From Chromohalobacter nigrandesensis (GTDB lineage Bacteria; Pseudomonadota; Gammaproteobacteria; Pseudomonadales; Halomonadaceae), in assembly GCF_023061285.1 (NCBI RefSeq), contig NZ_JAKGAM010000005.1:173753-237752 (forward strand): DNA of 64,000 nt, given 5' to 3'. Position numbers and translations under genes: made by a program. Shown here one piece after another: positions 7,860-17,539 of the stretch. Every line of letters begins with the position of its first letter. Position 1 is the stretch's first letter. The notes beneath the pieces are model-generated. The model had not been told where the DNA came from and made no database searches. It saw nothing but the letters and a program-made list of their open reading frames with translations.

Positions 7860-9239
7860 TTACTCGGCGATATAGACCGTGCGCACGTTGAGGAAGGCGC
7901 CAAAGCCGTATTCGCTTTGCTCGCGACCGTAGCCGCTTTCCTTGACGCCGCCGAAGGGCAGTTCGGCGAAGGGTGTGGTGGGCCGGTTGACGAAGCTCAT
8001 GCCGACTTCGAGTCGGCGTGCGACTTGCTCGGCGCGTTTCACGTCCTGGCCGACCACGGTGCCGCCCAGTCCATAGCGGCAGTTGTTGGCCAGCTCGATG
8101 GCGTGTTCGGCGTCGTCGGCGACGATGACCGAGGCCACCGGGCCGAACAGTTCCTCGTCGAAGGCCGGGTTGCCGGGCGCCACATTGGTCAGCACGGTCG
8201 GGGCGTACCAGGCACCGGGACGGTCGAGGATCTCGCCGCCGGTTTCGAGCTGCGCCCCGCCCTTGATCGCGCGCTGCACCTGATCGTGTATATCGTCACG
8301 CAGGTCCTTGCGCGACATGGGGCCGACCTCGGTGTCGCCGTCCATGGGATCGCCGATGCTCATCGTCTGAACACGGTCGATGAGGCGCTCGGTAAAGCGC
8401 TCCAGCATCGGGCGTTCGACGATCAAGCGCTTGGACGCGGCGCAGCTTTGCCCGGTATTGTCGAAGCGGCCATTCACGGCCAGTTCCACTGCCTTGTCGA
8501 CATCGGCGTCGTCGAGGACGATCAGCGGGTCGATGCCGCCAAGTTCGAGCACGCTGGGCTTGATGGCGTCGCCGGCGATCTTGGCCACGGCACGGCCGGC
8601 TTCCTCGCTGCCGGTCAGTGTGACGCCGCAGACGAGCGGATCGTGAACGATGCCTTCGACCTTGTCGGAACCGACCGGCAGCCAGGTGAAGGTGCCCTCC
8701 TTGAAGCCGGCGTCATGAAACAGCTTGGTGATGTATTTGGCACAGCCCGGCACGTTGGAGGCGTGCTTGAGCAGGCAAACGTTGCCACCCGCCAGGTTGG
8801 GCGCGGCGAAACGCACCACCTGATAAAGCGGATAGTTCCACGGCATCACGCCGAGCACGGCGCCCATCGGGTCGTGGACGATCTCGGCCTTCTGCGCGCC
8901 TTCTACCTGGCGTGACTGAGGCTCGAGCAGGGATTCCAGGTTGTCGGCGTAGAAGCGCACGATGGCCGAGGAAATCTGCGTCTCGGCAATCCCCTGGTGG
9001 AATGGCTTGCCCATTTCATGGGCGATGATCTCAGCCATTTCGCGCTGATGCTGGTCGATCAAGTCGGCCAGTGCGGTGAGCCGTTGGCGACGGTCGGCCA
9101 ACGGCAGGTGACGGAATTCGGCATAGCCTGCGCGGGCTTGGTCGAGCTTTTCGGCCAACTGGTCATCGTCGAGCATGTCGTGCTCGCCGAGAACTTGATC
9201 GTTGGCGGGATTGACGGCGGTGAGAGTCTTGCGGCTCAT
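7860..9239 (-). CDS. NAD(P)-dependent aldehyde dehydrogenase (succinate-semialdehyde dehydrogenase-like)
   Basis: The start at 9239 is set by an AAGGAGG site 5 bp before the ATG; the open frame continues far upstream but without family similarity. The 459-residue product has the aldehyde dehydrogenase fold: NAD-contact segment GVMPWNYPLYQ with Asn135, general-base region VLELGGIDP with Glu232, and catalytic Cys266 in NTGQSCAASKR. Length and sequence fit the GabD/Sad-like group acting on small semialdehydes. It is the last gene of a minus-strand operon with transketolase, transaldolase and DhaK/DhaL genes. In that setting it might oxidise an aldehyde by-product of tetrose metabolism such as glycolaldehyde or erythrose; the substrate cannot be read from sequence. 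Confidence 0.9.
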   Translation of the reverse strand: MSRKTLTAVNPANDQVLGEHDMLDDDQLAEKLDQARAGYAEFRHLPLADRRQRLTALADLIDQHQREMAEIIAHEMGKPFHQGIAETQISSAIVRFYADNLESLLEPQSRQVEGAQKAEIVHDPMGAVLGVMPWNYPLYQVVRFAAPNLAGGNVCLLKHASNVPGCAKYITKLFHDAGFKEGTFTWLPVGSDKVEGIVHDPLVCGVTLTGSEEAGRAVAKIAGDAIKPSVLELGGIDPLIVLDDADVDKAVELAVNGRFDNTGQSCAASKRLIVERPMLERFTERLIDRVQTMSIGDPMDGDTEVGPMSRKDLRDDIHDQVQRAIKGGAQLETGGEILDRPGAWYAPTVLTNVAPGNPAFDEELFGPVASVIVADDAEHAIELANNCRYGLGGTVVGQDVKRAEQVARRLEVGMSFVNRPTTPFAELPFGGVKESGYGREQSEYGFGAFLNVRTVYIAE

Positions 9240-9382
9240 ATCATCCTCCTTAACGGGATCGTCGGTGACGAATCTTCCCGAGGCAGCTTTCCTGCTTGCC
9301 TCACTATTCGTTCTGGCGATGCTGGAGGAGAGAATCAAGGGGGGACGGCGACATGACCTTGGTGGCCATGTCGCCAGATGCC

Positions 9383-11374
9383 TCAGTCGAGCAAGGTGCG
9401 GGCCGTGTCGACCACGTTCTCGACGGTGAAGCCGAAGTGGCGGAACAAGTCCTCGGCCTTGCCCGATTCCCCGTAGCCGGTCATGCCGATCACGCTGCCG
9501 CGAGGGCCGACGTACTTGCGCCAGTAGTCGGGATGCGAGGCTTCGATGGCGAGGCGGCGTGTCACCGCGGGCGGCAGCACCGTCTCCTGGTAATCGGCGT
9601 CTTGGGCATCGAAGGCGCTGGCGCAGGGCATCGAGACGACGCGAACCTGCCGCCCCTGGGCGTTGAGCTGGGTGGCGGCCTCCATGGCCAGGCCCACTTC
9701 CGAACCGGTGGCGATGAGAATCAGCTCCGGCGAGGCGTCGCTGTCGTAGAGTACGTAACCGCCGCGTTCGATAGCCGCGAGCTGCGCGACATCGCGTGCT
9801 TGTCCGGGTAGCCCTTGGCGGGAGAAGACCAGGGCCGTGGGGCCGTCCTGGCGCTTGAGCGCCGCCAGCCAGGCCACGCTGGTCTCGGTGGCATCGCAGG
9901 GGCGCCACGTCGCCAAGTGGGGCGTGATACGCAGCGCATTGAGCTGTTCGATGGGTTGGTGCGTAGGGCCGTCTTCGCCCAGGCCGATGGAGTCGTGGGT
10001 GTAGACGAAGATCACCTGGCGCCGGGCGAGGGCGGCCATGCGCACGGCGTTGTGCATGTACTCCATGAAGGTGAGGAATGTCGCCCCGTAGGGAATGAAG
10101 CCGCCGTGCATGCTGATGCCGTTCATGATGGCGCCCATGGCGAACTCACGGACACCGTAATGCAGGTAGTTGCCCTCGGGGGACTGCGCGGAGAGTACGC
10201 GTGCTCCCTCCCAGAACGTCAGGTTCGACGGCGCGAGATCGGCACTGCCGCCGAGTAGTTCCGGCAGCTTGGGCCCCAGACGATTGAGCACATTCAGCGA
10301 GGCTTTGCGCGAGGCGAGCGTGTCGCAGGCTTGCTGGGCCTCTTCGATCAGGGCGCTGCCGCCCAGGTCGCCGGGTAGCTCGCCACGCCAGCGGCGCTCG
10401 AGTTCTTCGGCGAGTTCGGGATAGGCCTCGGCGTAGCGCGCGAAGCGCTGACGCCACTCGGCCTCGGCTTGTTGGCCGGCCGTGTCGGCGTTCCACTCCG
10501 CGTAGATGTCGGTGGGCACATGAAACGGCGGATGCGGCCAGTCGAGGCGCTGGCGTGCGGCGGCGACTTCGTCCTCGCCCAGGGCAGCGCCATGGCAGGC
10601 GCCGGTGCCCTGTTTATTGGGCGCGCCGAAGCCGATGACCGTCTTGCAGATGATCAAGGTCGGGTGCTGAGCGTGTTGCGTGGCAGCGGTGATGGCGTCT
10701 TCGATGGCGGCGGGGTCATGGCCGTCGACATCGGCGATGACTTGCCAGCCGTAGGCCTCGAAGCGCTTGGCGGTGTCGTCGGTGAACCATCCTGCGACCT
10801 CGCCATCGATGGAGATGCCGTTGTCATCATAGATGACGGTGAGCTTGCCGAGGCCCTGTGTGCCCGCCAGCGAGCAGGCTTCGTGGCTGATGCCTTCCAT
10901 CAGGCAACCGTCGCCGACGAAGCACCAGGTGCGATGGTCGACGATCTCGTGTCCTGGGCGATTGTATTGCGCGGCCAGGGTGCGTTCGGCCAGCGCCAAG
11001 CCCACGGCGTTGGCGAGCCCCTGACCCAGCGGGCCGGTGGTGGTTTCGACCCCGGGCGTATAACCCAGCTCGGGATGCCCGGGCGTGCGCGAATGGAGCT
11101 GGCGGAATTGCTTGATGTCGTCGATGGCCAGATCGTAACCGCTGAGATGCAACAGCGAATACAAGAGCATCGAGCCATGCCCGTTGGAGAGCACGAAACG
11201 GTCGCGGTCGGGCCAGGTCGGGTTGCCGGGGTTGTGCTTTAGATGGTCGTTCCATAACACTTCGGCGATATCGGCCATGCCCATCGGTGCGCCGGGGTGG
11301 CCGGAATTGGCGGACTGTACGGCATCCATCGAAAGGGCGCGAATGGCATTGGCCAGCGTGAAGCGAGAGGGCAT
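9383..11374 (-). CDS. Transketolase (operon-borne paralogue)
   Basis: The start at 11374 is preferred over 11389 because GGAGGAG sits just before it and the product (663 residues) then equals the second transketolase in this window. It transfers two-carbon units between ketose and aldose phosphates using thiamine diphosphate. Visible motifs are [49 protein letters not shown], the diphosphate-binding [19 protein letters not shown] and [20 protein letters not shown]. It is closely related to the copy at 34109-36100. Position beside transaldolase, erythrulose-type kinase subunits and an isomerase suggests this copy is induced with the sugar-alcohol locus to consume erythrose-4-phosphate. Confidence 0.95.
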   Translation of the reverse strand: MPSRFTLANAIRALSMDAVQSANSGHPGAPMGMADIAEVLWNDHLKHNPGNPTWPDRDRFVLSNGHGSMLLYSLLHLSGYDLAIDDIKQFRQLHSRTPGHPELGYTPGVETTTGPLGQGLANAVGLALAERTLAAQYNRPGHEIVDHRTWCFVGDGCLMEGISHEACSLAGTQGLGKLTVIYDDNGISIDGEVAGWFTDDTAKRFEAYGWQVIADVDGHDPAAIEDAITAATQHAQHPTLIICKTVIGFGAPNKQGTGACHGAALGEDEVAAARQRLDWPHPPFHVPTDIYAEWNADTAGQQAEAEWRQRFARYAEAYPELAEELERRWRGELPGDLGGSALIEEAQQACDTLASRKASLNVLNRLGPKLPELLGGSADLAPSNLTFWEGARVLSAQSPEGNYLHYGVREFAMGAIMNGISMHGGFIPYGATFLTFMEYMHNAVRMAALARRQVIFVYTHDSIGLGEDGPTHQPIEQLNALRITPHLATWRPCDATETSVAWLAALKRQDGPTALVFSRQGLPGQARDVAQLAAIERGGYVLYDSDASPELILIATGSEVGLAMEAATQLNAQGRQVRVVSMPCASAFDAQDADYQETVLPPAVTRRLAIEASHPDYWRKYVGPRGSVIGMTGYGESGKAEDLFRHFGFTVENVVDTARTLLD

Positions 11375-11399
11375 GGGGGTCTCCTCCATGAGCGGTGAA

Positions 11400-12356
11400 T
11401 CAGTTAGCGAGCCGGTCGGCGATCAAGTCCTCGAGGCAGGCCTGATCGTCGGCGAAGCGCCGGATGCCTTCGGCCAGCTTGTCGATGGCCATGGGATCCT
11501 GATTATGCTGCCAGCGGAAGGCGCTTTCCCCGAGGGGCGAGGCAGGCCGTGCCTCGGGATGCGTGAAGCGCACCTGGGGCTCGACATTACCTTCGCGCGC
11601 CTCGAGCGTTTCCAGCAATGCAGGGGAGATCGTCAGCCGATGACAGCCGGCGAGAGCGAGGACTTGATCCGGCGTACGGAAGCTGGCTCCCATGACGACG
11701 GTGTCGTAGCCGCCCTGGTCGGCACGCTCGCAGACCTGGCGCACGAACCGCACGCCGGGGTCATCGTCGGGCTCGAATGTCTGCTGGGTCTCTTTCTGAT
11801 ACCAGTCGGTGACACGCCCCACGAAGGGTGAGATCAGGAACACCCCCGCATCGAAGCAAGCCTGCGCCTGGGCGTCGCTGAACAAAAGCGTCAGGTTGCA
11901 CTGGATGCCTTCGCGCTCGAGCACCTCGGCGGCGCGAATGCCCTCCCAGGTCGAGGCGAGCTTGATCAGGATACGCTCGCGGCCGATACCCAGTGCCTCG
12001 TAACGCGCCACCAACTCATGGGCCTTGCGGATACTGGCCTGGGTATCGAACGAGAGTTTGGCGGCGACCTCGGTGGAGACGCGTCCCGGAATAAGCTGGG
12101 CGACCTCGCTGCCGATGCCGACCGAGAGTCGGTCGACAATACGCGCCAGCCGCTCGGCGTCATGCGTCTTCTCGGCACGCTCCTCAGCCAGGATCCGCTC
12201 GATCAGCGGCTGATAGCCGGGTAGCTCGAATGCCTTGAGGATCAAGGAAGGATTGGTGGTGGCATCGACGGGCCGATAACGTTCGATGGCGGCTGGGTCT
12301 CCGGTGTCGGCGACCACTTGCGACAGCGCTTTGAGTGAGTCGAGCTGTGAAACCAT
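11400..12356 (-). CDS. tal: Transaldolase
   Basis: The ATG at 12356 follows GGAG with 6-nt spacing and gives 318 residues, the length of TalA/TalB; the frame runs on upstream but with no similarity. The enzyme moves a dihydroxyacetone unit between sedoheptulose-7-phosphate or fructose-6-phosphate and erythrose-4-phosphate or glyceraldehyde-3-phosphate. The Schiff-base lysine is Lys132 in [11 protein letters not shown], identical in number to the E. coli enzyme. Other marks are [35 protein letters not shown] and VMGASFR. It lies 25 bp from the transketolase gene on the same strand, so the pair forms a pentose phosphate module inside the sugar-alcohol operon. Confidence 0.95.
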   Translation of the reverse strand: MVSQLDSLKALSQVVADTGDPAAIERYRPVDATTNPSLILKAFELPGYQPLIERILAEERAEKTHDAERLARIVDRLSVGIGSEVAQLIPGRVSTEVAAKLSFDTQASIRKAHELVARYEALGIGRERILIKLASTWEGIRAAEVLEREGIQCNLTLLFSDAQAQACFDAGVFLISPFVGRVTDWYQKETQQTFEPDDDPGVRFVRQVCERADQGGYDTVVMGASFRTPDQVLALAGCHRLTISPALLETLEAREGNVEPQVRFTHPEARPASPLGESAFRWQHNQDPMAIDKLAEGIRRFADDQACLEDLIADRLAN

Positions 12357-12454
12357 GGTGTGCTCCGCCGCGATATGCGGGCGTGAAGGCCCACGACGCA
12401 TCAGGCAGCGTCGGGGCGAGAAAGTGGAAAGACAGGCGAGCGGCCACCCAGCGC

Positions 12455-13108
12455 TCAGGCGGCGGCTTTTTCCAGGCGGTGTTCGGTGCTGTCGGCCAAG
12501 CGGGTCAGCAGCAGGCAGCACGACACCGCGCCGGCATCCAGATGACCGCACGAGCGTTCGCCGAGGCGTGCCGCGCGCCCGATCTTGGCTTCCAGTTCGA
12601 ACGTCGAATCGCGACCGTATTGGGCGCCATTGCGTAACGCCTGCAGTGCGTGGGGAAAGTCGTCTCCGCCCTCGACGGCGTCGCGGTAACGTTCGATGGC
12701 CGGCACCAGGGTATCGAGCAGGCACTTGTCGCCGACCTTGGCATCGCTGATCTGCTCGAGCGCTTCGCGGCCGTCGGCGAGCATGTCGCCGAAATCCTTG
12801 GCATCGAGGACGGTCTTGTCCTTGACCGACTTGGCCATGCCCATGAAGAGGCTGCCGTAAAGCGGCCCCATCGAGCCGCCGATCGAGCCCATCAAGGTCG
12901 TGGCAAGCGTGCCCAGCGCCTTGGAAAGCGACAGCGATTGGCTGGCGATAGACTCCCCGCAAAGCCGAAAGCCCTTGGCCATGTTGATGCCGTGATCGCC
13001 GTCGCCGATCGCGCCATCGACATCACTCAGATATTGGCGGTTGTCGACGATGACCTCGACCAACTCCTCAAGAATGTCCCTGCCGTGAGTCGCATCCAGA
13101 ACTTGCAT
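12455..13108 (-). CDS. DhaL-type kinase subunit (nucleotide-binding)
   Basis: The 217-residue product is the ADP/ATP-binding subunit of a dihydroxyacetone-kinase-like enzyme. The metal ligands are in DVDGAIGDGDHGINM (Asp36, Asp38 and His39 region), the phosphate loop in GSIGGSMGPLYGSLF, and the C-terminal DAGAVSCCLLL closes the site. It follows the DhaK-type gene by 28 bp. A separate phosphotransfer protein (DhaM) is not present in the window, so the pair may use ATP directly, as erythrulose kinases of the DhaK-DhaL type do, or a DhaM encoded elsewhere. Neighbouring transaldolase, transketolase and RpiB-like genes favour erythrulose over dihydroxyacetone as substrate; this is inference. Confidence 0.9.
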   Translation of the reverse strand: MQVLDATHGRDILEELVEVIVDNRQYLSDVDGAIGDGDHGINMAKGFRLCGESIASQSLSLSKALGTLATTLMGSIGGSMGPLYGSLFMGMAKSVKDKTVLDAKDFGDMLADGREALEQISDAKVGDKCLLDTLVPAIERYRDAVEGGDDFPHALQALRNGAQYGRDSTFELEAKIGRAARLGERSCGHLDAGAVSCCLLLTRLADSTEHRLEKAAA

Positions 13109-13136
13109 GGTGAATCTCCCGTGTTAGCGGTTCCGA

Positions 13137-14129
13137 TCAGCACTGCGTGATGGCCAGCGAGCGTGCCGGGGCGTCCAGCAAAGGTTTGAGTTCGTCGTCG
13201 AGCTTCATCAGCGTGAGCGTGGCGCCCATCATCTCCAGCGAGGTGAAGTAATTGCCGATGTCCGTACGGTGCACGCGGATGTTGGCGTCTTCGAGCCGCT
13301 CGGCGATGTGTGCGTAGAGGATATTGAGCTCCATCACCGGCGTGGCGCCAAGCCCGGAGATCAACACCGCCACCTCGCTGCCGGCGAAGTCCTGGTCGGC
13401 GAGAACAGGGTCGCACATGGCCGTAGCGATGGCCTCGGCACTGGTCAGCGGCGCGACCTCGATCCCCGGTTCGCCGTGGTGGCCGATGCCGAGCTCCATG
13501 TGCCCGGGCTCGATCGAAAAGTTGGGTTTGCCGTTGGCGGGGATGGTGCAGCTACTCAGCCCGATGCCGATACTCGAACACGCATCGACGGCCTTCTGCG
13601 CCAGTCGAATGACCTCGTCGAGACTGTCGCCTCGGGCCGCCGCCGCGCCGCCGATTTTCCACATCATCACCTCGCCGGCCACGCCGCGCCGCTTGTCGCG
13701 CTCCGACGCCGGTGCCGAGGCCACGTCGTCGCGTGCAATCACCGTCTTGACCTCGATGTCTTCCAGCTCGGCCATTTGCTTGGCCATCTTCACGTTCATG
13801 TTGTCGCCCGCGTAGTTGCCGTACAGGCAGGCGACGCCCTGCCCATGGGGCGCGGCACGGAAGGCTTCGAGGAATGCATCGGCGGTGGGTGACGAAAATA
13901 TCTCACCGATGGCCACCGCATCGCACATCCCCGCGCCGATATAGCCCAGGAAGGCGGGTTCGTGGCCGGAACCGCCACCGGTCACGACCCCCACCTTGTC
14001 GCTCGGGCTGCTCGGGTACTTGAGGACGCGCGAGTGGTCGGTGGCGGCAAACAAGCTCGGCGAGGCGCGCAAGTAACCTTTGATGGCGTCGTCCACGACG
14101 TTGTCGGGGTCATTGATGATGCGTTGCAT
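13137..14129 (-). CDS. DhaK-type kinase subunit (substrate-binding), probable erythrulose kinase
   Basis: The 330-residue protein matches DhaK throughout. It has GGGSGHEPAFLGYIG with His56, the active-site Asp109 in GNYAGDNMNVKMA, and the substrate-binding His218 in GIGHHGEPG, which forms a hemiaminal bond with the keto carbon. DhaK folds bind dihydroxyacetone, and relatives in tetritol pathways phosphorylate D- or L-erythrulose. It is the first gene of the minus-strand operon and diverges from an RpiB-like isomerase across a 376-bp promoter region. The combination kinase, isomerase, transketolase, transaldolase makes the erythrulose reading the more likely. Confidence 0.88.
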   Translation of the reverse strand: MQRIINDPDNVVDDAIKGYLRASPSLFAATDHSRVLKYPSSPSDKVGVVTGGGSGHEPAFLGYIGAGMCDAVAIGEIFSSPTADAFLEAFRAAPHGQGVACLYGNYAGDNMNVKMAKQMAELEDIEVKTVIARDDVASAPASERDKRRGVAGEVMMWKIGGAAAARGDSLDEVIRLAQKAVDACSSIGIGLSSCTIPANGKPNFSIEPGHMELGIGHHGEPGIEVAPLTSAEAIATAMCDPVLADQDFAGSEVAVLISGLGATPVMELNILYAHIAERLEDANIRVHRTDIGNYFTSLEMMGATLTLMKLDDELKPLLDAPARSLAITQC

Positions 14130-14505
14130 GGCGTATTCCTCTTGTTCGTTGTGGCCGACGGTGAGGCGTGGCGATCCGCTACCAGGGCGGCGGATTATAT
14201 AATGATCTTTCGCTGATCAGATGTTTAGGCTTGGGGACCAAGGCTGTCAAGGCGTGGGCGGTGTCGGTGCCTGAGACTTTGGTCGTGAATAAGGGATGTG
14301 AAATCGCTATTTAAATTTAAATAATTGAATTAATGGGTTTTTTATTTCTTCATCGGGAAATTGGATAACAGGACGGCGCAAGGTTTGATCTTACTTTTCG
14401 TGATCGAGAATTTTACAAATGTTCGGTTAGTGATATTTTGAACATAGCGCGAGCGGTAACAGCATGCCGATCGCAAGGGGGAGGAATCATCACGGGAGAC
14501 GACAC
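14130..14505. promoter_or_regulatory. Divergent promoter region between dhaK-like and rpiB-like operons
   Basis: This 376-bp spacer is clearly AT-richer than its surroundings, especially 14290-14360. It contains TTTGATCTTA at 14384-14393, which recurs (reverse complement, 16308-16317) inside the palindrome upstream of the dehydrogenase gene. It also holds an ATGTTC/GAACAT inverted repeat with arms at 14419-14424 and 14440-14445. A GGGAG ribosome site precedes the rpiB-like ATG by 7 nt. These are candidate sites for the adjacent SorC-family regulator; exact promoters could not be assigned. Confidence 0.5.
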
Positions 14506-15000
14506 ATGTCAGACTCAAGAGGCCGTGCGCCGGAAAAGCGCATTGCAGTGGGCGGCGATGAAGCCGCGTTCGAGCTCAAGGTCTTGCTGATCGAGCACAT
14601 TCGCGCTCTGGGATATGAGCCTGTCGATTACGGCACCTATAACGCAGAGCCGGTACTGTATCCCGATGTGGCGGTCAAGGTGGCGCGCGCCATCGACTCG
14701 GGAGAGGTCGCGCGGGGAGTGCTGGTCTGTGGGACCGGCATCGGCGTGGCGATGTCGGCCAACAAGGTACGTGGTATTCGTGCCGCGCAGGCGCATGACA
14801 CCTATTCGGCCGCCAAGGCGCGCTCGAGCAACGATGCGCAAATCGTGGCACTCGGCGCCCGTGTGGTCGGTCCGGAGCTGGCCAAGGCTGTGGTGACGAC
14901 CTTTCTGGAAACCGAGTTCGGCGGTGGCGGCTCGCGCGCCAAGGTCGAGCGCATCCTGGAATATGAAAGAGAGGCTTTTCGCGACCCGCCGAGCGTCTGA
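14506..15000 (+). CDS. RpiB/LacAB family sugar-phosphate isomerase, probable D-erythrulose-4-phosphate isomerase
   Basis: The ATG at 14506 has a GGGAG site; an earlier in-frame ATG lacks one. The 164-residue protein has the RpiB fold: RIAVGGDEAAFELK for phosphate and sugar binding, and Cys75 in LVCGTGIGVAMSANK as the enediol base, followed by VRGIRAAQAHD. RpiB enzymes interconvert ribose- and ribulose-5-phosphate, and the same family supplies tetrose-phosphate isomerases such as EryI of Brucella and DerI of Mycobacterium. With DhaK-DhaL and a tetritol dehydrogenase nearby, conversion of D-erythrulose-4-phosphate to D-erythrose-4-phosphate is the best guess. A plain ribose isomerase is the alternative. 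Confidence 0.88.
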   Translation: MSDSRGRAPEKRIAVGGDEAAFELKVLLIEHIRALGYEPVDYGTYNAEPVLYPDVAVKVARAIDSGEVARGVLVCGTGIGVAMSANKVRGIRAAQAHDTYSAAKARSSNDAQIVALGARVVGPELAKAVVTTFLETEFGGGGSRAKVERILEYEREAFRDPPSV

Positions 15001-15083
15001 TCGACGAGAGTGCGCTTGTTCGCTGTGGTATCTTGTGCGCATCGCCCGAAGTGGCCCGTAAGCGGATCGTATGAGGCATTGCC

Positions 15084-16064
15084 ATGAGTGAACGTGTCGA
15101 GAGCGCCGAGGTCGCGCTGATGACTGACATCGCCTCTCTGTATTATGTGGAGGGCGAGACCCAGGAAGCGATCGCCAATCGGTTGGGGATCTCCCGGGTC
15201 AAGGCGGGGCGGCTTTTAAAACGCGCGCACGCAGAGGGCATCGTCGATGTGCGGGTGCGCCAGCATCCTGCGGTGAGTGCCGAGATCGAACAGGCGCTGA
15301 TACGCCGCTTCGGTATCAAGCGCGCCTTGATTGCGCTCGACCACACCGATCCTGACGTTCAGCGTTCCGGTGTGGCCAGCCTGGTGGCCGATCATTTGTC
15401 GCGCGAATTGCACGATGGCTCGATCGTGGCGGTGGGTATGGGGCGTAACGTAGGCTCGGTGGCCGATAACGTCTTCGAGCAAGGCGAGCGCAAATGCTCG
15501 TTCGTGTGTGCCATTGGTGGGTCTTTGCGTGCCGGCGAGTACATGAATCCCGATCATATCTGCCGCCGTCTGGCGATGAAGTATGGTGGCGATAGCGAGA
15601 CGCTTTATGCGCCGGCGCTGGTGCAGAACCCGGCGCTGCGCGATTCGATGTATGAAAACCCCACCGTACGTCAGACGTTGGACAGGGCGCGACGTGCGGA
15701 TATCGCGATGATCGGTGTCGGCGATCTCAGCGAGGACAGCAACATGGTACGCATGGGCTGGTTCACGCCCCAGGAGATTGCCGAGGCGCGGCTCTCGGGA
15801 ACCGTGGGGGACATGATGGGCTATGACTTCATCGACATGCATGGCCGGCCGTCGGAAACGCCCATGCAGGGACGGGTCATCGGCTTGACCATCACCGATC
15901 TGGCACGGATTCCCGACGTGGTGGCGATCGCCAGTGAAAACACCAAGGCGGCAGGGATCCTGGGGGCCCTGCGTACAGGTGTCATCGATACCCTGGCCAC
16001 CAGTGTGACCAACGCGCATACCATCCTGCGTCTGGATGAGGCGACCACCTCGACGGCAAGCTGA
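15084..16064 (+). CDS. SorC-family sugar-binding transcriptional regulator
   Basis: The 326-residue protein has an N-terminal helix-turn-helix (about 12-50: YYVEGETQEAIANRLGISRV) and a SorC effector domain with GIKRALIALDHT, SIVAVGMGRNVGSVA and IAMIGVGDLSED. SorC regulators such as EryD and DeoR-like SorC bind phosphorylated sugar intermediates and usually repress their own catabolic operons. It is 83 bp downstream of the isomerase gene and closes the left plus-strand unit before a strong terminator. It is the natural candidate to control both the divergent kinase operon and the dehydrogenase-transporter operon, since both promoter regions share a TTTGATCTTA word. Confidence 0.92.
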   Translation: MSERVESAEVALMTDIASLYYVEGETQEAIANRLGISRVKAGRLLKRAHAEGIVDVRVRQHPAVSAEIEQALIRRFGIKRALIALDHTDPDVQRSGVASLVADHLSRELHDGSIVAVGMGRNVGSVADNVFEQGERKCSFVCAIGGSLRAGEYMNPDHICRRLAMKYGGDSETLYAPALVQNPALRDSMYENPTVRQTLDRARRADIAMIGVGDLSEDSNMVRMGWFTPQEIAEARLSGTVGDMMGYDFIDMHGRPSETPMQGRVIGLTITDLARIPDVVAIASENTKAAGILGALRTGVIDTLATSVTNAHTILRLDEATTSTAS

Positions 16065-16089
16065 GGCAATGTGCCGCTGAGTGCCGTGC

Positions 16090-16136
16090 AAAGCCGTTCA
16101 TATGAACACTGAAGTGTCTATGTGAACGGCTTTTTT
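16090..16136 (+). terminator. Intrinsic terminator after the SorC regulator gene
   Basis: AAAGCCGTTCA pairs with TGAACGGCTTT, the stem extends imperfectly inward through ACAC/GTGT, and the right arm runs into TTTTTT at 16131-16136. It lies 25 bp after the regulator stop codon. Confidence 0.88.
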
Positions 16137-16264
16137 CTGCGAGTCTTCTTTTCCTTCCTGTGCTTTGCGGACGCTCGTTGCCGTAAAGAGGCTTTAAAAA
16201 ATCATTTATTACAATGACTTGTAAGGCAATCCTAAAGTATAAGGCGAAAAGGTCGCCGACTTCA

Positions 16265-16320
16265 TTGACCTGGCTATACTGAAAAGCGTTAATTCATTTG
16301 AGCAACATAAGATCAAATGA
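16265..16320 (+). promoter_or_regulatory. Promoter and operator candidate before the dehydrogenase operon
   Basis: A perfect inverted repeat TCATTTGA (16294-16301) / TCAAATGA (16313-16320) with an 11-nt spacer lies 30 bp before the dehydrogenase ATG. A TTGACC (16265) and TTAATT (16289) pair with 18-nt spacing could be the promoter, placing the palindrome directly downstream where a repressor would block. The right arm lies in TAAGATCAAA, the reverse complement of a word in the 14.4-kb divergent region. The palindrome is observed, the assignment to the SorC regulator is inferred. Confidence 0.5.
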
Positions 16321-16350
16321 TAAATAAGCGCCAGTTCAATGGAGGCCGTC

Positions 16351-17451
16351 ATGAACGATACGCTCACCCATCCCCCCGACATCCCTGACACGATGCGTGC
16401 CATCGTTGCCTACGCGCCGGAAGACTATCGACTGGAAAACGTCGCAGTCCCCGATATCGGTGAAAAGGAAATCCTGGTCAAGGTCGAGGCCTGTGGCATC
16501 TGTGCCGGTGATCTCAAGGCGTATGAAGGCGCGCCGAGTTTCTGGGGTGACGAGGATCAGCCTGCCTATATCAAAGCGCCAATGATCCCAGGGCACGAGT
16601 TCATCGGACATGTCGTCAAGATGGGCCCTGGTGCGACAGGTTTCGAGATCGGCGACCGGGTCATTTCCGAACAGATCGTGCCGTGCTGGGACTGCCGTTT
16701 CTGCCATCGCGGCCAGTACTGGATGTGCGAGAAGCACGACGTGTATGGCTTCCAGAATAACGTCAACGGCGGCATGGCCGAGTACATGAAGTTCCCCAAG
16801 GAGGCTATCAACCACAAGCTGCCGGACGATGTGCCGGTGGAGAACATCGTGCTGACCGAGCCGTTTTCCTGCTCCATGCACGCGGTGGAACGAGCGCAAA
16901 TCCAGTTGGGAGACATCGTGGTGCTCTCAGGTGTCGGCACCCTGGGGCTGGGTATGATCGGCCCGGCCAAGAAATCCGGCCCCGCCAAGCTGGTGGTGCT
17001 CGATCTGCACGGCGAACGCCTGGAACTGGCCAAGAAGTTCGGTGCTGACATGGTGCTCAACCCGAGCGAGGAAGACGTCGTCCAGATCGTCAAGGATATG
17101 ACCGACGGCTATGGCTGCGACATCTACATCGAGGCGACCGGTGCGCCCAAGTCGGTGGAGCAGGGGCTGGCGATGTTGCGCAAGCTGGGTCGCTTCGTCG
17201 AGTTCAGTGTGTTCAAGGATCCGGTGACGGTCGATTGGAGCATCATCAGTGACCGCAAGGAGCTCGACGTGCTGGGCTCGCACTTGGGGCCCTACTGCTA
17301 CCCGCACGTGATCGAAGGTATCGAGAATGGCGATTTCCCCACCGAAGGTGTGGTGACCCACAAGCTTCCACTGGCGGATTTCCACAAGGGTATCGAGCTG
17401 ATGAGACACGACAGCAGCGCACTCAAGATCATCCTCATACCCGGGGCGTGA
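16351..17451 (+). CDS. Zinc-dependent medium-chain dehydrogenase, erythritol/L-threitol dehydrogenase-like
   Basis: GGAGG 5 nt before the ATG at 16351 decides the start (366 residues). It is a zinc alcohol dehydrogenase: catalytic-zinc residues around Cys48/Cys51 in EACGICAGDLK and His82-Glu83 in PGHEFIG, structural-zinc cysteines 112, 115, 118 and 126 in CWDCRFCHRGQYWMC, and the NAD loop SGVGTLGLG (194-199). The sequence looks most like proteins annotated as erythritol/L-threitol dehydrogenase, which oxidise a tetritol to erythrulose with NAD. It heads an operon with a DUF2291 gene and a full sugar ABC importer. The dehydrogenase would feed the DhaK-DhaL kinase of the divergent operon. Family certain, polyol identity probable. 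Confidence 0.88.
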   Translation: MNDTLTHPPDIPDTMRAIVAYAPEDYRLENVAVPDIGEKEILVKVEACGICAGDLKAYEGAPSFWGDEDQPAYIKAPMIPGHEFIGHVVKMGPGATGFEIGDRVISEQIVPCWDCRFCHRGQYWMCEKHDVYGFQNNVNGGMAEYMKFPKEAINHKLPDDVPVENIVLTEPFSCSMHAVERAQIQLGDIVVLSGVGTLGLGMIGPAKKSGPAKLVVLDLHGERLELAKKFGADMVLNPSEEDVVQIVKDMTDGYGCDIYIEATGAPKSVEQGLAMLRKLGRFVEFSVFKDPVTVDWSIISDRKELDVLGSHLGPYCYPHVIEGIENGDFPTEGVVTHKLPLADFHKGIELMRHDSSALKIILIPGA

Positions 17452-17539
17452 TGTCGCGATGTCCTGCGTGATGACCACAACCGTCATTCGGCGTGGGACG
17501 TGATTACCACTCATCAGCGACGCCAGGGGGCGCTTCACC

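Noticed and set aside
7821..8915. Long plus-strand open frame of 364 codons
   Set aside because: It is antisense to the aldehyde dehydrogenase gene, shows no family motif, and such frames are common opposite high-GC genes.
7860..9908. Extended 682-codon form of the aldehyde dehydrogenase
   Set aside because: Residues before the ATG at 9239 have no family similarity, overlap the transketolase gene antiparallel frames, and an AAGGAGG site marks the shorter start.
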